NCBI RefSeq assembly: GCF_036379515.1
Contig: NZ_DASVGN010000031.1
Location: 124,001 to 188,000, forward strand
DNA: 64,000 nucleotides
Source: Castellaniella sp036379515
GTDB taxonomy: Bacteria; Pseudomonadota; Gammaproteobacteria; Burkholderiales; Burkholderiaceae_B
Reading direction: 5' to 3'
The notes under the pieces are model-generated. The model saw only the letters and a list, made by a program, of their open reading frames with translations, was not told the DNA's origin and made no database searches. Shown one piece after another: positions 17,129-25,197 of the stretch. Every line of letters starts with the position of its first letter. Position 1 is the stretch's first letter. A program made the position numbers and the translations under genes.

Positions 17129-17704
17129 ATGGCAGACAAAGGGAAGAGCCCCGGGAAGAGCCCCGCTTTGGAATACGCGCCAGACATTGATCCCGAGGAT
17201 CGGTTGGCACACTTGATCCGCTATGCAGCACGTTCCCTGGTCCGTGGCCTTCAGATGCGTTTGGCAGAGCATAACGTTCTGTTTGGGCATTGGGCGTTTT
17301 TGCGCATTCTCTGGGAAGAAGACGGGCTCACTCAGCACGAACTCAATGAACGCGCGGGCCTCATGGAGCCCACGACGTATTCCGCCCTGCGTGCCATGGA
17401 ATCCTTGGGATACATCGAACGCAAGCATCTACCGGGCAACCGGAAGAATCTGTACGTCTTTCTGACCCCGGCTGGCCGGGAGCTGCAGGACAAACTTGTC
17501 CCGCTGGCTCAAGAGGTCAATAGCGTCAGTACGCGTGGCCTGTCTGATGAAGATATCGGGGCGTGCCGTCGGGTGTTGCTGGGCATCGCCTCGAACATGG
17601 ATCATGACGAGACGCGTGCTGAAGATGCAGGGCGGCGGCTGCCGTCCACGCGAGAACTATCAAGCTGGATCAAGCAGGCTGAATTGCTTCGTGCCAATGA
17701 GTAG
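17129..17704 (+). CDS. MarR family transcriptional regulator
   Basis: Winged-helix regulator of 191 residues, probably a dimer that responds to an aromatic ligand. The core (about residues 25-150) shows LTQHELNERAGLMEPTTYSA as recognition helix region and IERKHLPGNRKNLYVFLTPAG as the wing. It is 36 bases after the dehydrogenase gene and faces the ABC importer operon, so it most likely controls both. The repeated ATTATTGAA motif before the aldolase and oxygenase genes is a candidate binding site. Confidence 0.9.
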   Translation: MADKGKSPGKSPALEYAPDIDPEDRLAHLIRYAARSLVRGLQMRLAEHNVLFGHWAFLRILWEEDGLTQHELNERAGLMEPTTYSALRAMESLGYIERKHLPGNRKNLYVFLTPAGRELQDKLVPLAQEVNSVSTRGLSDEDIGACRRVLLGIASNMDHDETRAEDAGRRLPSTRELSSWIKQAELLRANE

Positions 17705-17736
17705 CGTACCCGCAGCCACTGCGCGTTGATCTGGCC

Positions 17737-18498
17737 TCAGCTAACCCGCCCCTTGATGTGTCGCTCCAGGCTCCATAGCGTGATGGAGCCGCCCATTGCG
17801 ACGATAAAGAGAATTGAAATCATGGCCATCATCTCGGCGTATCGTCCCACGCCGTAGTAGTCCATGATGACCTTGCCCATTCCGTTCTTGGCGGCAAAAA
17901 GTTCGGCAAATATCACGTTGACGACGGTGAGCCCAAAACAGAGCCGGATGCCTGTCAGTAGCGGCAACGAGACTGCGGGCAGGTAAACCCTGGTGAAGGC
18001 ACGCCAGGGCCTGACGTTAAGCGAACGGACGACCTTGGCGTACACGGGCTTCATGGTGCGGATGGCCACCATGACGTTGATCAGGATCGAAAAGATGCCG
18101 CCGATGAACCCCATGGCGATGACAGAAGAATGGCCCAGGCCCAACAGCAGCAGCAAGATGGGGTAGATGATGATCTTGGGGGTGGCGCCACCTACCACCA
18201 CCAGGGGGCTGAATACCGTGTACCAGTAGGGGCTTCGGCCGATGAGCACCCCCAGGATCGTGCCCACGACGACTGCCAGTGCGAAAGCCGCTGCCGCGTT
18301 GCCGAAGGTTGCCTGTACCGCGGGTCCGAGTTCGCTACCGATCCCGCTGAAGGCTTCGAGTGTCTTGAGCGGAGCGGGTACCGCGAAGATCAGCGCAGAA
18401 GCCAGCTGCCAGAGCAGGCAGACGGCGATGGCGACGAGAATCATCCCACCCAGCACGGCATAGGAGTACTTGGCCTGTTGTTGGGTGCCGCTAGCCAT
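17737..18498 (-). CDS. ABC transporter permease, NitT/TauT family (second permease)
   Basis: Inner-membrane permease of 253 residues with about six membrane helices and the binding-protein-dependent transport signature (LNVRPWRAFTRVYLPAVSLPL, the EAA-type loop). The start at ATG 18498 overlaps the stop of the upstream permease by eight bases; a longer in-frame start at 18627 would run into that gene. Last gene of the importer operon, convergent with marR. It forms a heterodimer with the 18491-19264 product. Confidence 0.88.
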   Translation of the reverse strand: MASGTQQQAKYSYAVLGGMILVAIAVCLLWQLASALIFAVPAPLKTLEAFSGIGSELGPAVQATFGNAAAAFALAVVVGTILGVLIGRSPYWYTVFSPLVVVGGATPKIIIYPILLLLLGLGHSSVIAMGFIGGIFSILINVMVAIRTMKPVYAKVVRSLNVRPWRAFTRVYLPAVSLPLLTGIRLCFGLTVVNVIFAELFAAKNGMGKVIMDYYGVGRYAEMMAMISILFIVAMGGSITLWSLERHIKGRVS

Positions 18499-19264
18499 TG
18501 CTGATTTCTCCTCGGATGCGCTTTTCCTCATAGGCAAGAATGGCCGTGATGACCGCAGCCAGCGCGACGATAATGGTGACGTACGCATACATCTCGTCGA
18601 TTTTGAATCCATCGTAATCGTAGGCAACCCGGAAGCCCAGGCCTATGTTGCCCACCATGAATTCCATCACGATCACGCCGACGAATGAGTAGATCAGGCA
18701 GAGCTTGAAGCCAGCGAAAATCAAAGGCGCCGATGCGGGAAACACCACCTTCCAGAACCTCCGAGAGCCCTTGCAGCGGAAACTGGCGCATACCTTGAAG
18801 TAGATGTCAGGCACCTGTTGGAAGGCTGCCCAGCTGTTGAGGATGACGGGGATCACGCCCATGGCGGCTGCGATCAGGACAATGGGGGTCGCCCCCAGAC
18901 CGAACACAACCAGCAAAAACGGGTAGAACAGCACCAGGGGCATCGCGTAGGTGCCCACGAGATAGGGCTCCAGCACTCGACCCAGCAGCGGCGTGCGCCA
19001 CAGGCCAAAGCCAATGGGGACACCTGTTGCAATCGCCAGCGCTACGCTGAGCATGACCTCCCAGGTCGTACGCCACAGGTCCGGGAATACTTTGCCAGAA
19101 ATCACGAGTTGCCAGAGAACTTGCGCTACCTTGGTCGGCGCAGCGAGGATGACGACCGGAACCAGTCCCAGACGGGTCACTGCTTCGAGGACGGCCAGAA
19201 GGGCCAGGACCAGGAGGGCAATAGTCCAACGCGGCCTTAAGGACCGTGGTGTCTGCTTGTTCAT
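18491..19264 (-). CDS. ABC transporter permease, NitT/TauT family (first permease)
   Basis: Inner-membrane permease of 257 residues with six predicted helices. The EAA loop reads CASFRCKGSRRFWKVVFPAS, which would contact the ATPase. It starts 16 bases after the ATPase gene. Two different permeases in one NitT/TauT-type importer, beside a phthalate-type cluster, recalls the ATP-driven phthalate importers of Burkholderia; the substrate here is inferred from context only. Confidence 0.88.
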   Translation of the reverse strand: MNKQTPRSLRPRWTIALLVLALLAVLEAVTRLGLVPVVILAAPTKVAQVLWQLVISGKVFPDLWRTTWEVMLSVALAIATGVPIGFGLWRTPLLGRVLEPYLVGTYAMPLVLFYPFLLVVFGLGATPIVLIAAAMGVIPVILNSWAAFQQVPDIYFKVCASFRCKGSRRFWKVVFPASAPLIFAGFKLCLIYSFVGVIVMEFMVGNIGLGFRVAYDYDGFKIDEMYAYVTIIVALAAVITAILAYEEKRIRGEISNG

Positions 19265-19280
19265 GCTGTGATCCTCGACC

Positions 19281-20096
19281 TCAGGCCATGTGCTCGGCGG
19301 TCGCCTGTGTGGCTTCCCATTCGGCGCGCATGATGCTCCACAAATGGCCGGTGTACTGGGAAAATGCGTCGGACCCGAGGATGGAAATGTCTCTGACCTC
19401 CGGGAGATCGATGTTCATCGTCTCGATGATGGCACCTGGCCGGCTGGACATGACCCAGATTTCTTGAGAAAGAAAGACCGCCTCATTGATGTCGTGTGTG
19501 ATGAAGAGGATGGTTTTTCCTGTTTCGCTCCAGATGCGGCGCAGTTCGGTGCCGATGAACATCCGGGTTTGAGGATCGACTGCAGCAAAGGGCTCGTCCA
19601 TCAGCAGGATATCAGGGTCCAGCGCCAATGCGCGCGCAATGGCCACGCGCTGACGCATGCCGCCCGACAGCTCTTTGGGGTAGGAGTATTCGAACCCTTT
19701 GAGACCCACCAGATTCAGGGCTTCTTGAGAGCGCTCCCGGCACTGCTTTTTGGGAACGTCCTGCATTTCGAGCCCAAAGGACACGTTTTCCAGAGAGTTC
19801 ATCCAGGGAAAGATGGATTCTTCCTGGAAAACCATGCCCAGCGACGGATGAGGCGAGTTGATGGGTTTTCCCTTGAGCAGCAGCTGCCCGCTGCTGATCG
19901 AATTCAAGCCCGCGATCATGCTCAGCAGGGTGGATTTTCCACACCCGCTGGGGCCCACTACGGTCACGAAGTGCCCCTCGGGAACGCTCTGCGTAACCTT
20001 ATGGACCACCTCGATGCGCTGCGTGGAGCCGTCTCGCTGGCGTACGGAGTACGCCTTGGAGACTTCCTTCAGTTCAAGGAATTCCGTACTGGACAT
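19281..20096 (-). CDS. ABC transporter ATP-binding protein, NitT/TauT (SsuB-like) family
   Basis: ATPase subunit of 271 residues. Walker A is VGPSGCGKSTLLSM (about residue 50), the Q-loop is MVFQEESIFPW, the signature motif is LSGGMRQRVAIARAL, and Walker B is ILLMDEPFAAVD. The ATG at 20096 is chosen because GGAAG lies about six bases upstream; a TTG at 20111 overlaps the binding-protein stop. Energises the two downstream permeases. Confidence 0.94.
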   Translation of the reverse strand: MSSTEFLELKEVSKAYSVRQRDGSTQRIEVVHKVTQSVPEGHFVTVVGPSGCGKSTLLSMIAGLNSISSGQLLLKGKPINSPHPSLGMVFQEESIFPWMNSLENVSFGLEMQDVPKKQCRERSQEALNLVGLKGFEYSYPKELSGGMRQRVAIARALALDPDILLMDEPFAAVDPQTRMFIGTELRRIWSETGKTILFITHDINEAVFLSQEIWVMSSRPGAIIETMNIDLPEVRDISILGSDAFSQYTGHLWSIMRAEWEATQATAEHMA

Positions 20097-20107
20097 CTTG
20101 GCTTCCG

Positions 20108-21133
20108 TCAAAAGGGCGTGCGCAGGTGTTCAGGCAGGTAGTTTTGGTGCACCAGCTTGCTCATGTCGATTTCTTTGTCGATCAGGCCGCTGTCCTTCAT
20201 GCCTTTCATGACGGTATTGAATGCGGCAGTATCGATCTTCATGTCCCAGACATCGTTTTTCAGGTACGTCTTGATACCTGAGAGGAGTACAGCCTTTGAA
20301 GACTTGTAGTGACGTGTGCCGATTTCTGCAGCTTTTTCAGGGTTGGCCTTGATGAATGCCACGGCCTCGTCAAGCGCCATGAACAGCCCTTTCACTGCAG
20401 CGGTGTTTTTCTGAGCAAATTTTTTATTCACTGCGATGCCTTCCAGGTAGTAGTGCTTGATGTAATGGCTGGGGTCCAGCACCACCACGGCATTGTCGTT
20501 GTGAATCTTTTCGCTCAGGAACGGCTCCATGGCCCAGCCGGCCGTGATGATGCCCCCCTTGACGGCGGTCCAGTTGTCACCCATGCCGCCCACAGAGACG
20601 AACGACACGTTTTTGACCCCGGCGCGGTGGATGCTTTCTTCGGCCAGCCATTGCGAGGCAGAGCCCGCCTTGCTGTAGCCAAGCTTTTTGCCTGACAGCC
20701 CTTCGGGAGAGGTGATGCCACTTGATTTGCTGGCGATCCACACCATGACGCTTGCCGATCGAGCCCAGCCTTCGACGAGCTCGATGTTGGGGTCTGTGTG
20801 GGCTGCGAGAATGGCCGCCGGGGTGCCGCCTTCAGCCATGTCCACGTCGCCCGTCGAGAGCAGGCGCAAGGTACTGCCGCCACCGCTGCCACTGATGTAT
20901 TCGACGCTGATCCCGTGCTTCTTGAATAGGCCGTTGTCTTCGGCAATGTAGGTGGGTAGGGTGGACAACAGGGCGCTGCGGTGGCTGACTACGAAGCGAA
21001 TCTTTGTTAGATTGGAAGAGTCTTGGGCGTAGGCACTCGCGGGCGCGAGTGCCGCCATGAAACAGCCAAGAATCAAGCTGCCGGCTACAGCCCAGGTCTT
21101 CGCCGACCGGAAACCTCTGATTTGCGTGTCCAT
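20108..21133 (-). CDS. ABC transporter substrate-binding protein, NMT1/SsuA type
   Basis: Periplasmic receptor of 341 residues. A signal peptide ends near ASAYAQ (residue about 32). The NMT1-like domain has FVVSHRSALLSTLPTYIAED, GLFKKHGISVEYISGSGGG and a GDVDMAEGGTPA hinge. The ATG at 21133 has GGAG about nine bases upstream; longer in-frame extensions lack signal-peptide logic. First gene of the importer operon that faces the catabolic genes. Likely ligand: the aromatic acid degraded by the neighbouring enzymes (inference). Confidence 0.9.
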   Translation of the reverse strand: MDTQIRGFRSAKTWAVAGSLILGCFMAALAPASAYAQDSSNLTKIRFVVSHRSALLSTLPTYIAEDNGLFKKHGISVEYISGSGGGSTLRLLSTGDVDMAEGGTPAAILAAHTDPNIELVEGWARSASVMVWIASKSSGITSPEGLSGKKLGYSKAGSASQWLAEESIHRAGVKNVSFVSVGGMGDNWTAVKGGIITAGWAMEPFLSEKIHNDNAVVVLDPSHYIKHYYLEGIAVNKKFAQKNTAAVKGLFMALDEAVAFIKANPEKAAEIGTRHYKSSKAVLLSGIKTYLKNDVWDMKIDTAAFNTVMKGMKDSGLIDKEIDMSKLVHQNYLPEHLRTPF

Positions 21134-21452
21134 GTCTCTGTCTCCACTGATTAGGTGAATTATTGTGCTGTAGCGGATGCGCTGAAAGCGCGTCCGTGAT
21201 GGGCGACTGCAGGTGTCGCAAGACAGGACGCGGAGACCGACGATCCTGATGGAAGCGAAGGCTCCTGAAAACATCGCAACGTGAACGCTCAGCCTTGTGG
21301 GGAGGGGTCTCTGCGTCTGACTTGTTGATCTCGCTGTGGAATCATCATATTCGTAGAGATCTAACTACAACAACAAGTAGAAACCCTACACGAAAAGTGA
21401 CTTCCTGCTTTTCCGTCGACGAGGTGATGTGCGCCCATTGTGCACTGGAATA
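21134..21452. other. upstream region of the aromatic-acid ABC operon
   Basis: 319 bases without a gene, between the binding-protein start and the convergent hutD end. It must hold the importer promoter. ATTATTG at 21159-21165 matches part of the motif repeated before the catabolic genes. A second A+T-rich patch at about 21342-21400 has CTAC/GTAG repeats. No clear -35/-10 pair was identified. Confidence 0.4.
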
Positions 21453-22079
21453 TCAGGGGGTGTCTGCGGTGCCGGGATAGAGGTTGATGCGGGCGTCGAC
21501 CAGGCAGGCGTTGGGTGTCTCGGGCTGGATATTCAGCCGAAAGGCCGGGATGTAGTCCAGCGTCAGATGCAAGGTATCGCCAATTGCCAGCGTGCGTGGA
21601 CCACCCATTCTGGGTGGAAAGTCCAGCCTGAACACGCCTTGTGTGCAGTGCAATATGGTTTCGCCGGGCCGCAGGGCAATGGCCTGGGCACTGCGACGCA
21701 AGTCGACACAGCCGTGGGCATGTTTACGTCGCAGCATCAGGTTGAAATCGTGCGCCGGGCCGCCCAGCAGTTCGGCGGTGTAGGGAGTTTCGCCCGCAAA
21801 GTACAGCCGTGATCCAGGCCCCATGTGCGTGACGCCCCCGGTATCGGTACGGGTCAGCTGGATGGCGTCGCCGTCGGTCATCATCAGGATGCGATCGTAG
21901 CCGCTCCAGATAGAAAACGGCCCCGATGTGTTGATCTCGGCGGCGCTCACGCGCCAGATGCAATCATCCGGGTTTGCGCTGTCGGGGTGGATGGCCAATT
22001 GTCGGGTGAGGCCACCGCCGTTTTTCCAGGGCTGCACAGGCGTTTCTTGTGCAGTGAGGATGCGAATCTGATCATGCAT
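21453..22079 (-). CDS. hutD: HutD/Ves family cupin-like protein
   Basis: Protein of 208 residues with the HutD/Ves signature near the N terminus, PVQPWKNGGGLTRQLA, and CIWRVSAAEINTSGPFS. HutD proteins are double-stranded beta-helix proteins linked to histidine use, proposed to limit the pathway; their biochemistry is poorly known. No hut genes lie nearby, so this is an orphan copy and the name reflects family only. The ATG at 22079 fits the family start; it diverges from serS over 111 bases. Confidence 0.8.
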   Translation of the reverse strand: MHDQIRILTAQETPVQPWKNGGGLTRQLAIHPDSANPDDCIWRVSAAEINTSGPFSIWSGYDRILMMTDGDAIQLTRTDTGGVTHMGPGSRLYFAGETPYTAELLGGPAHDFNLMLRRKHAHGCVDLRRSAQAIALRPGETILHCTQGVFRLDFPPRMGGPRTLAIGDTLHLTLDYIPAFRLNIQPETPNACLVDARINLYPGTADTP

Positions 22080-22190
22080 GGCAGAGGAGGGAGGCGGCTT
22101 GGGTGTCGCGCAGTCTGGTGAGTGGAGGATGCAGCCTCTGAATTTAATACAATACGGCCCTTGATCCTCCGATTTCCTCTTTTTGACATC

Positions 22191-23531
22191 ATGCTTGATA
22201 CCAACCTGCTTCGCAAAGATTTGGACCACGTCGTCCGTACACTCGCCCGGCGAGGTTTTGCCTTCGATGCAGACCGCTATCTCGCGCTGGAAAATCGCCG
22301 CAAGTCCGTTCAGGTCAGCACTGAGGAACTGCAAGCGCGCCGTAACGCCTTGGCCAAGCAGATTGGTCAGCTGAAATCGCATGGAGAAGACGCCTCAGGC
22401 CTGATGGCTGAATCCCAGGCCATTCCGGATCAACTCAAGGCGCTGGAGCAGGATCTCGCGACGGTGCAGCAGGAGCTGCGCAACTGGTTGATGACGATCC
22501 CGAATCTGCCGGATGAGAGCGTGCCGGACGGCAAGTCGGATCAGGATAATGTCGAGGTTCGGCGCTGGCTGCCTGGGGTGGCCGATGCCGACGGCAACCC
22601 GGCGGGCCTGGGATTTGAGCCGCGTGACCACGTGGATCTGGCTGAGCCCTTTGGTCTTGACTTTGAATCGGCACGTTCGCTCGTAGGGGCTCGTTTCATG
22701 ATGCTGCGAGGCCCTATTGCGCGTTTGCATCGAGCCTTGGCGCAATTCATGCTGGATCTGCAAACGGGCGAGCATGGCTATCAAGAGTGCTACACCCCTT
22801 ACATCGTCAATAGTGAAACGCTCTTTGGCACGGGGCAGTTGCCAAAGTTCAAGGACGACATGTTCTGGGTGACGCGGGGCGGCAAGGGAAGCACGCCGGA
22901 TGACGATGGTCAGGCGGAAGAGCTCTATCTGATTTCCACGGCCGAAATCCCCTTGACGGGCACGGTCCGCGAGCGCATTGTCGACGCCGCCGATCTGCCG
23001 ATTCGCCTGACCGCCCATACACCATGTTTCCGTTCCGAAGCGGGAAGCGGTGGGCGTGATTTGCGGGGCCTGATCCGGCAGCATCAGTTCGACAAGGTCG
23101 AGATGGTACAGATCGTTCACCCCGAGCAATCCTGGGCCACGCTGGAACAGATGGTGGGGCATGCCGAACACGTGTTGCAGGCGCTGGGCTTGCCGTATCG
23201 CGTGGTGCTGCTGTGCACGGGAGACATGGGGTTCTCGTCGGCCAAGACTTTCGATCTCGAGGTCTGGCTTCCGGCTCAGAACACCTGGCGCGAGATTTCG
23301 TCAGTGTCCAATTGCCTGGACTTCCAGGCACGCCGCCTGCAGGCACGTTTCCGGCCAGAAGGACCCAAGGCCAAGCCGGAGTACCTGCACACGTTGAACG
23401 GCTCTGGCCTGGCCGTGGGTCGTGCCATGGTCGCCGTGCTGGAAAATTATCAGCAGGAAGATGGCAGCATCGTGATTCCGTCGGTATTGCGGCCCTACAT
23501 GGGTGGTCTGGAGGTGATTCGCGCTGCTTGA
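22191..23531 (+). CDS. serS: seryl-tRNA synthetase
   Basis: Class II synthetase that charges tRNA-Ser and tRNA-Sec with serine. The 446-residue product has an N-terminal coiled-coil arm (about residues 30-110), motif 2 in PCFRSEAGSGGRDLRGLIR and motif 3 in NGSGLAVGRAMVAVLENYQ. The ATG at 22191 begins with the family's MLDTNLLRKD; an upstream in-frame extension to 22122 is not supported. tRNA-Ser(CGA), a substrate of this enzyme, begins 89 bases after the stop. Confidence 0.97.
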   Translation: MLDTNLLRKDLDHVVRTLARRGFAFDADRYLALENRRKSVQVSTEELQARRNALAKQIGQLKSHGEDASGLMAESQAIPDQLKALEQDLATVQQELRNWLMTIPNLPDESVPDGKSDQDNVEVRRWLPGVADADGNPAGLGFEPRDHVDLAEPFGLDFESARSLVGARFMMLRGPIARLHRALAQFMLDLQTGEHGYQECYTPYIVNSETLFGTGQLPKFKDDMFWVTRGGKGSTPDDDGQAEELYLISTAEIPLTGTVRERIVDAADLPIRLTAHTPCFRSEAGSGGRDLRGLIRQHQFDKVEMVQIVHPEQSWATLEQMVGHAEHVLQALGLPYRVVLLCTGDMGFSSAKTFDLEVWLPAQNTWREISSVSNCLDFQARRLQARFRPEGPKAKPEYLHTLNGSGLAVGRAMVAVLENYQQEDGSIVIPSVLRPYMGGLEVIRAA

Positions 23532-23620
23532 TAGGTCTGGGTCCTGCACGGCAGCAGCCGTCCGCCCGGTGGGTTGACCCGTTCTATGCTAAGATGCGCG
23601 ACTTGATCACGGTCGTTCCC

Positions 23621-23712
<92 letters not shown>

Positions 23713-23735
23713 CTTGTCAATAAGATCAAACAGAT

Positions 23736-23774
23736 ACGGCATTCGGACTTGAGCTCTGGATGCCGTTTTCTTTT
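23736..23774 (+). terminator. intrinsic terminator after tRNA-Ser(CGA)
   Basis: Stem ACGGCATTC (23736-23744) with GGATGCCGT (23758-23766), one G-U pair, followed by TTTTCTTTT. It closes the tRNA transcript. Confidence 0.7.
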
Positions 23775-24126
23775 GCCTCTGCGGCCTACGCGGCGATCAA
23801 GCCGCTGCGAATGGCAAACACTGAAAGCAATGTGCTGCTGGTCCAGGGGTCTCCCCAGGATCACGAGGTGGCCGACATCCTTGGTCAAAAGCCTTGTACC
23901 CGCCCGCTGAGGCGAGCTTTTCGTTTCAGGTTTCCGCCATTTCCTGCTTGGCCACAATCGCCAGGGACGCGGAGCAAGAGAGGCGCCGGGTCTCGGAAGC
24001 GCTTTGGCTTCATTGTGAAAGTGCACTTCGACGGCTCTCTGCGCGGTATGTGCATACCACCCGGCACCTCGGCGAAAGCATCACAATGGACCAGATATCC
24101 ACAGCTCTGAACAGGACAGGAGACAA
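23775..24126. other. intergenic stretch without recognisable gene
   Basis: 352 bases between the tRNA terminator and the DJ-1/PfpI gene. Short open frames exist on both strands, but none has a ribosome binding site together with a recognisable product. The only feature I see is the good AGGAG at about 24117-24121 for the next gene. Confidence 0.5.
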
Positions 24127-24708
24127 ATGATGGCCAAGAAATTATTGATGCTGGTGGGCGACTACGTCGAAGACTATGAAGTCATGGTGCCGTTCCAGGC
24201 CTTGCAGGCCGTCGGGCATCGCGTCGATGCGGTGTGTCCGGGAAAAAAGGCAGGCGAATGGGTCGCGACGGCGGTGCATGATTTTGACGGTGCCCAGACT
24301 TATAGCGAAAAGCCTGGGCACCGCTTCGTGGTGAACCGGGATTTCGATACGGTGGATGCGGCAGCCTACGACGGACTGGTCATCCCCGGGGGGCGTGCGC
24401 CGGAGTATCTGCGCATGGACGAACGTGTCCTGGACATCGTGCGGCACTTCCAGAGCGCGAACAAGCCGATTGCGTCTATCTGCCATGGGGCGCAGATCCT
24501 GGCAGCGGCCGGTGTGCTGAAGGGACGCACATGTTCCGCTTATCCGGCCTGCGCGGCGGAAGTCCGCCTGGCGGGCGGTCAGTATGCTGACATCGCCGTG
24601 GACCAGGCGCATACGGACGGCAACTTGGTTACGGCACCGGCCTGGCCCGCGCATCCAGCCTGGATCGCGCAGTTCCTGGTCGTTCTGGGCACACGCATAC
24701 AGCACTGA
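24127..24708 (+). CDS. DJ-1/PfpI family protein
   Basis: Protein of 193 residues from the class I glutamine amidotransferase-like superfamily. The nucleophilic Cys is in the elbow SICHGAQIL near residue 119, and the first-domain segment LMLVGDYVEDYEVMVP carries the conserved acidic residues. Family members act as deglycases, glyoxalases or stress chaperones, and some are proteases; this one cannot be assigned further. The start ATG at 24127 is preceded by AGGAG, and a second ATG follows at once. Confidence 0.88.
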   Translation: MMAKKLLMLVGDYVEDYEVMVPFQALQAVGHRVDAVCPGKKAGEWVATAVHDFDGAQTYSEKPGHRFVVNRDFDTVDAAAYDGLVIPGGRAPEYLRMDERVLDIVRHFQSANKPIASICHGAQILAAAGVLKGRTCSAYPACAAEVRLAGGQYADIAVDQAHTDGNLVTAPAWPAHPAWIAQFLVVLGTRIQH

Positions 24709-24771
24709 TTTCCCAAGTTGGCGCCAGTCTCTACAATCAGGAGATGAAGCGCCTGCTCGGGAGCCTGTGCC

Positions 24772-25197
24772 ATGTGCGAAATCTTCATCCGGGCCAATCC
24801 CCGGTCCTACAACAGTGAAAGCCGCTCGCTGCGCCTGCATGGTGTGGCGACCAGCGTGCGCCTGGAACATCTGTTCTGGCATGTGCTGGAGGACATCGCT
24901 CAGCGTGATGGCATGCGGGTGACTCAGTTGATCGAGCGCCTGTACGACGAATTGCTGCAGTATCGGGGCGAAACAGGCAACTTCACTTCGTTCTTGCGGG
25001 TCTGTTGCCTGCGCTATCAGATGCTGCAGGTTGATGGCCGGATCCCGGCGGATGCGGGTGTGCCGCTACGTTCTCTGGACGCACGCGCGGTGTTGCGAGA
25101 CCTGCCGGATCTGTTGTGCGAGAGCCAGGCGGATCGCAGCGCGCCCCACCACTTGGTGTCGGACTCAGCGCCCTTTCTGGGTGTCCTCCGAGAGTAG
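24772..25197 (+). CDS. ribbon-helix-helix domain-containing protein
   Basis: Protein of 141 residues with an N-terminal ribbon-helix-helix region: SRSLRLHGVATSVRLEHLFW forms the strand and first helix, followed by DGMRVTQLIERLYDEL. Such proteins are usually small DNA-binding regulators; the C-terminal half is of unknown function. Its last 33 bases overlap the 3' end of the minus-strand antiporter gene, so the two transcripts are complementary there. Target genes are unknown. Confidence 0.75.
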   Translation: MCEIFIRANPRSYNSESRSLRLHGVATSVRLEHLFWHVLEDIAQRDGMRVTQLIERLYDELLQYRGETGNFTSFLRVCCLRYQMLQVDGRIPADAGVPLRSLDARAVLRDLPDLLCESQADRSAPHHLVSDSAPFLGVLRE

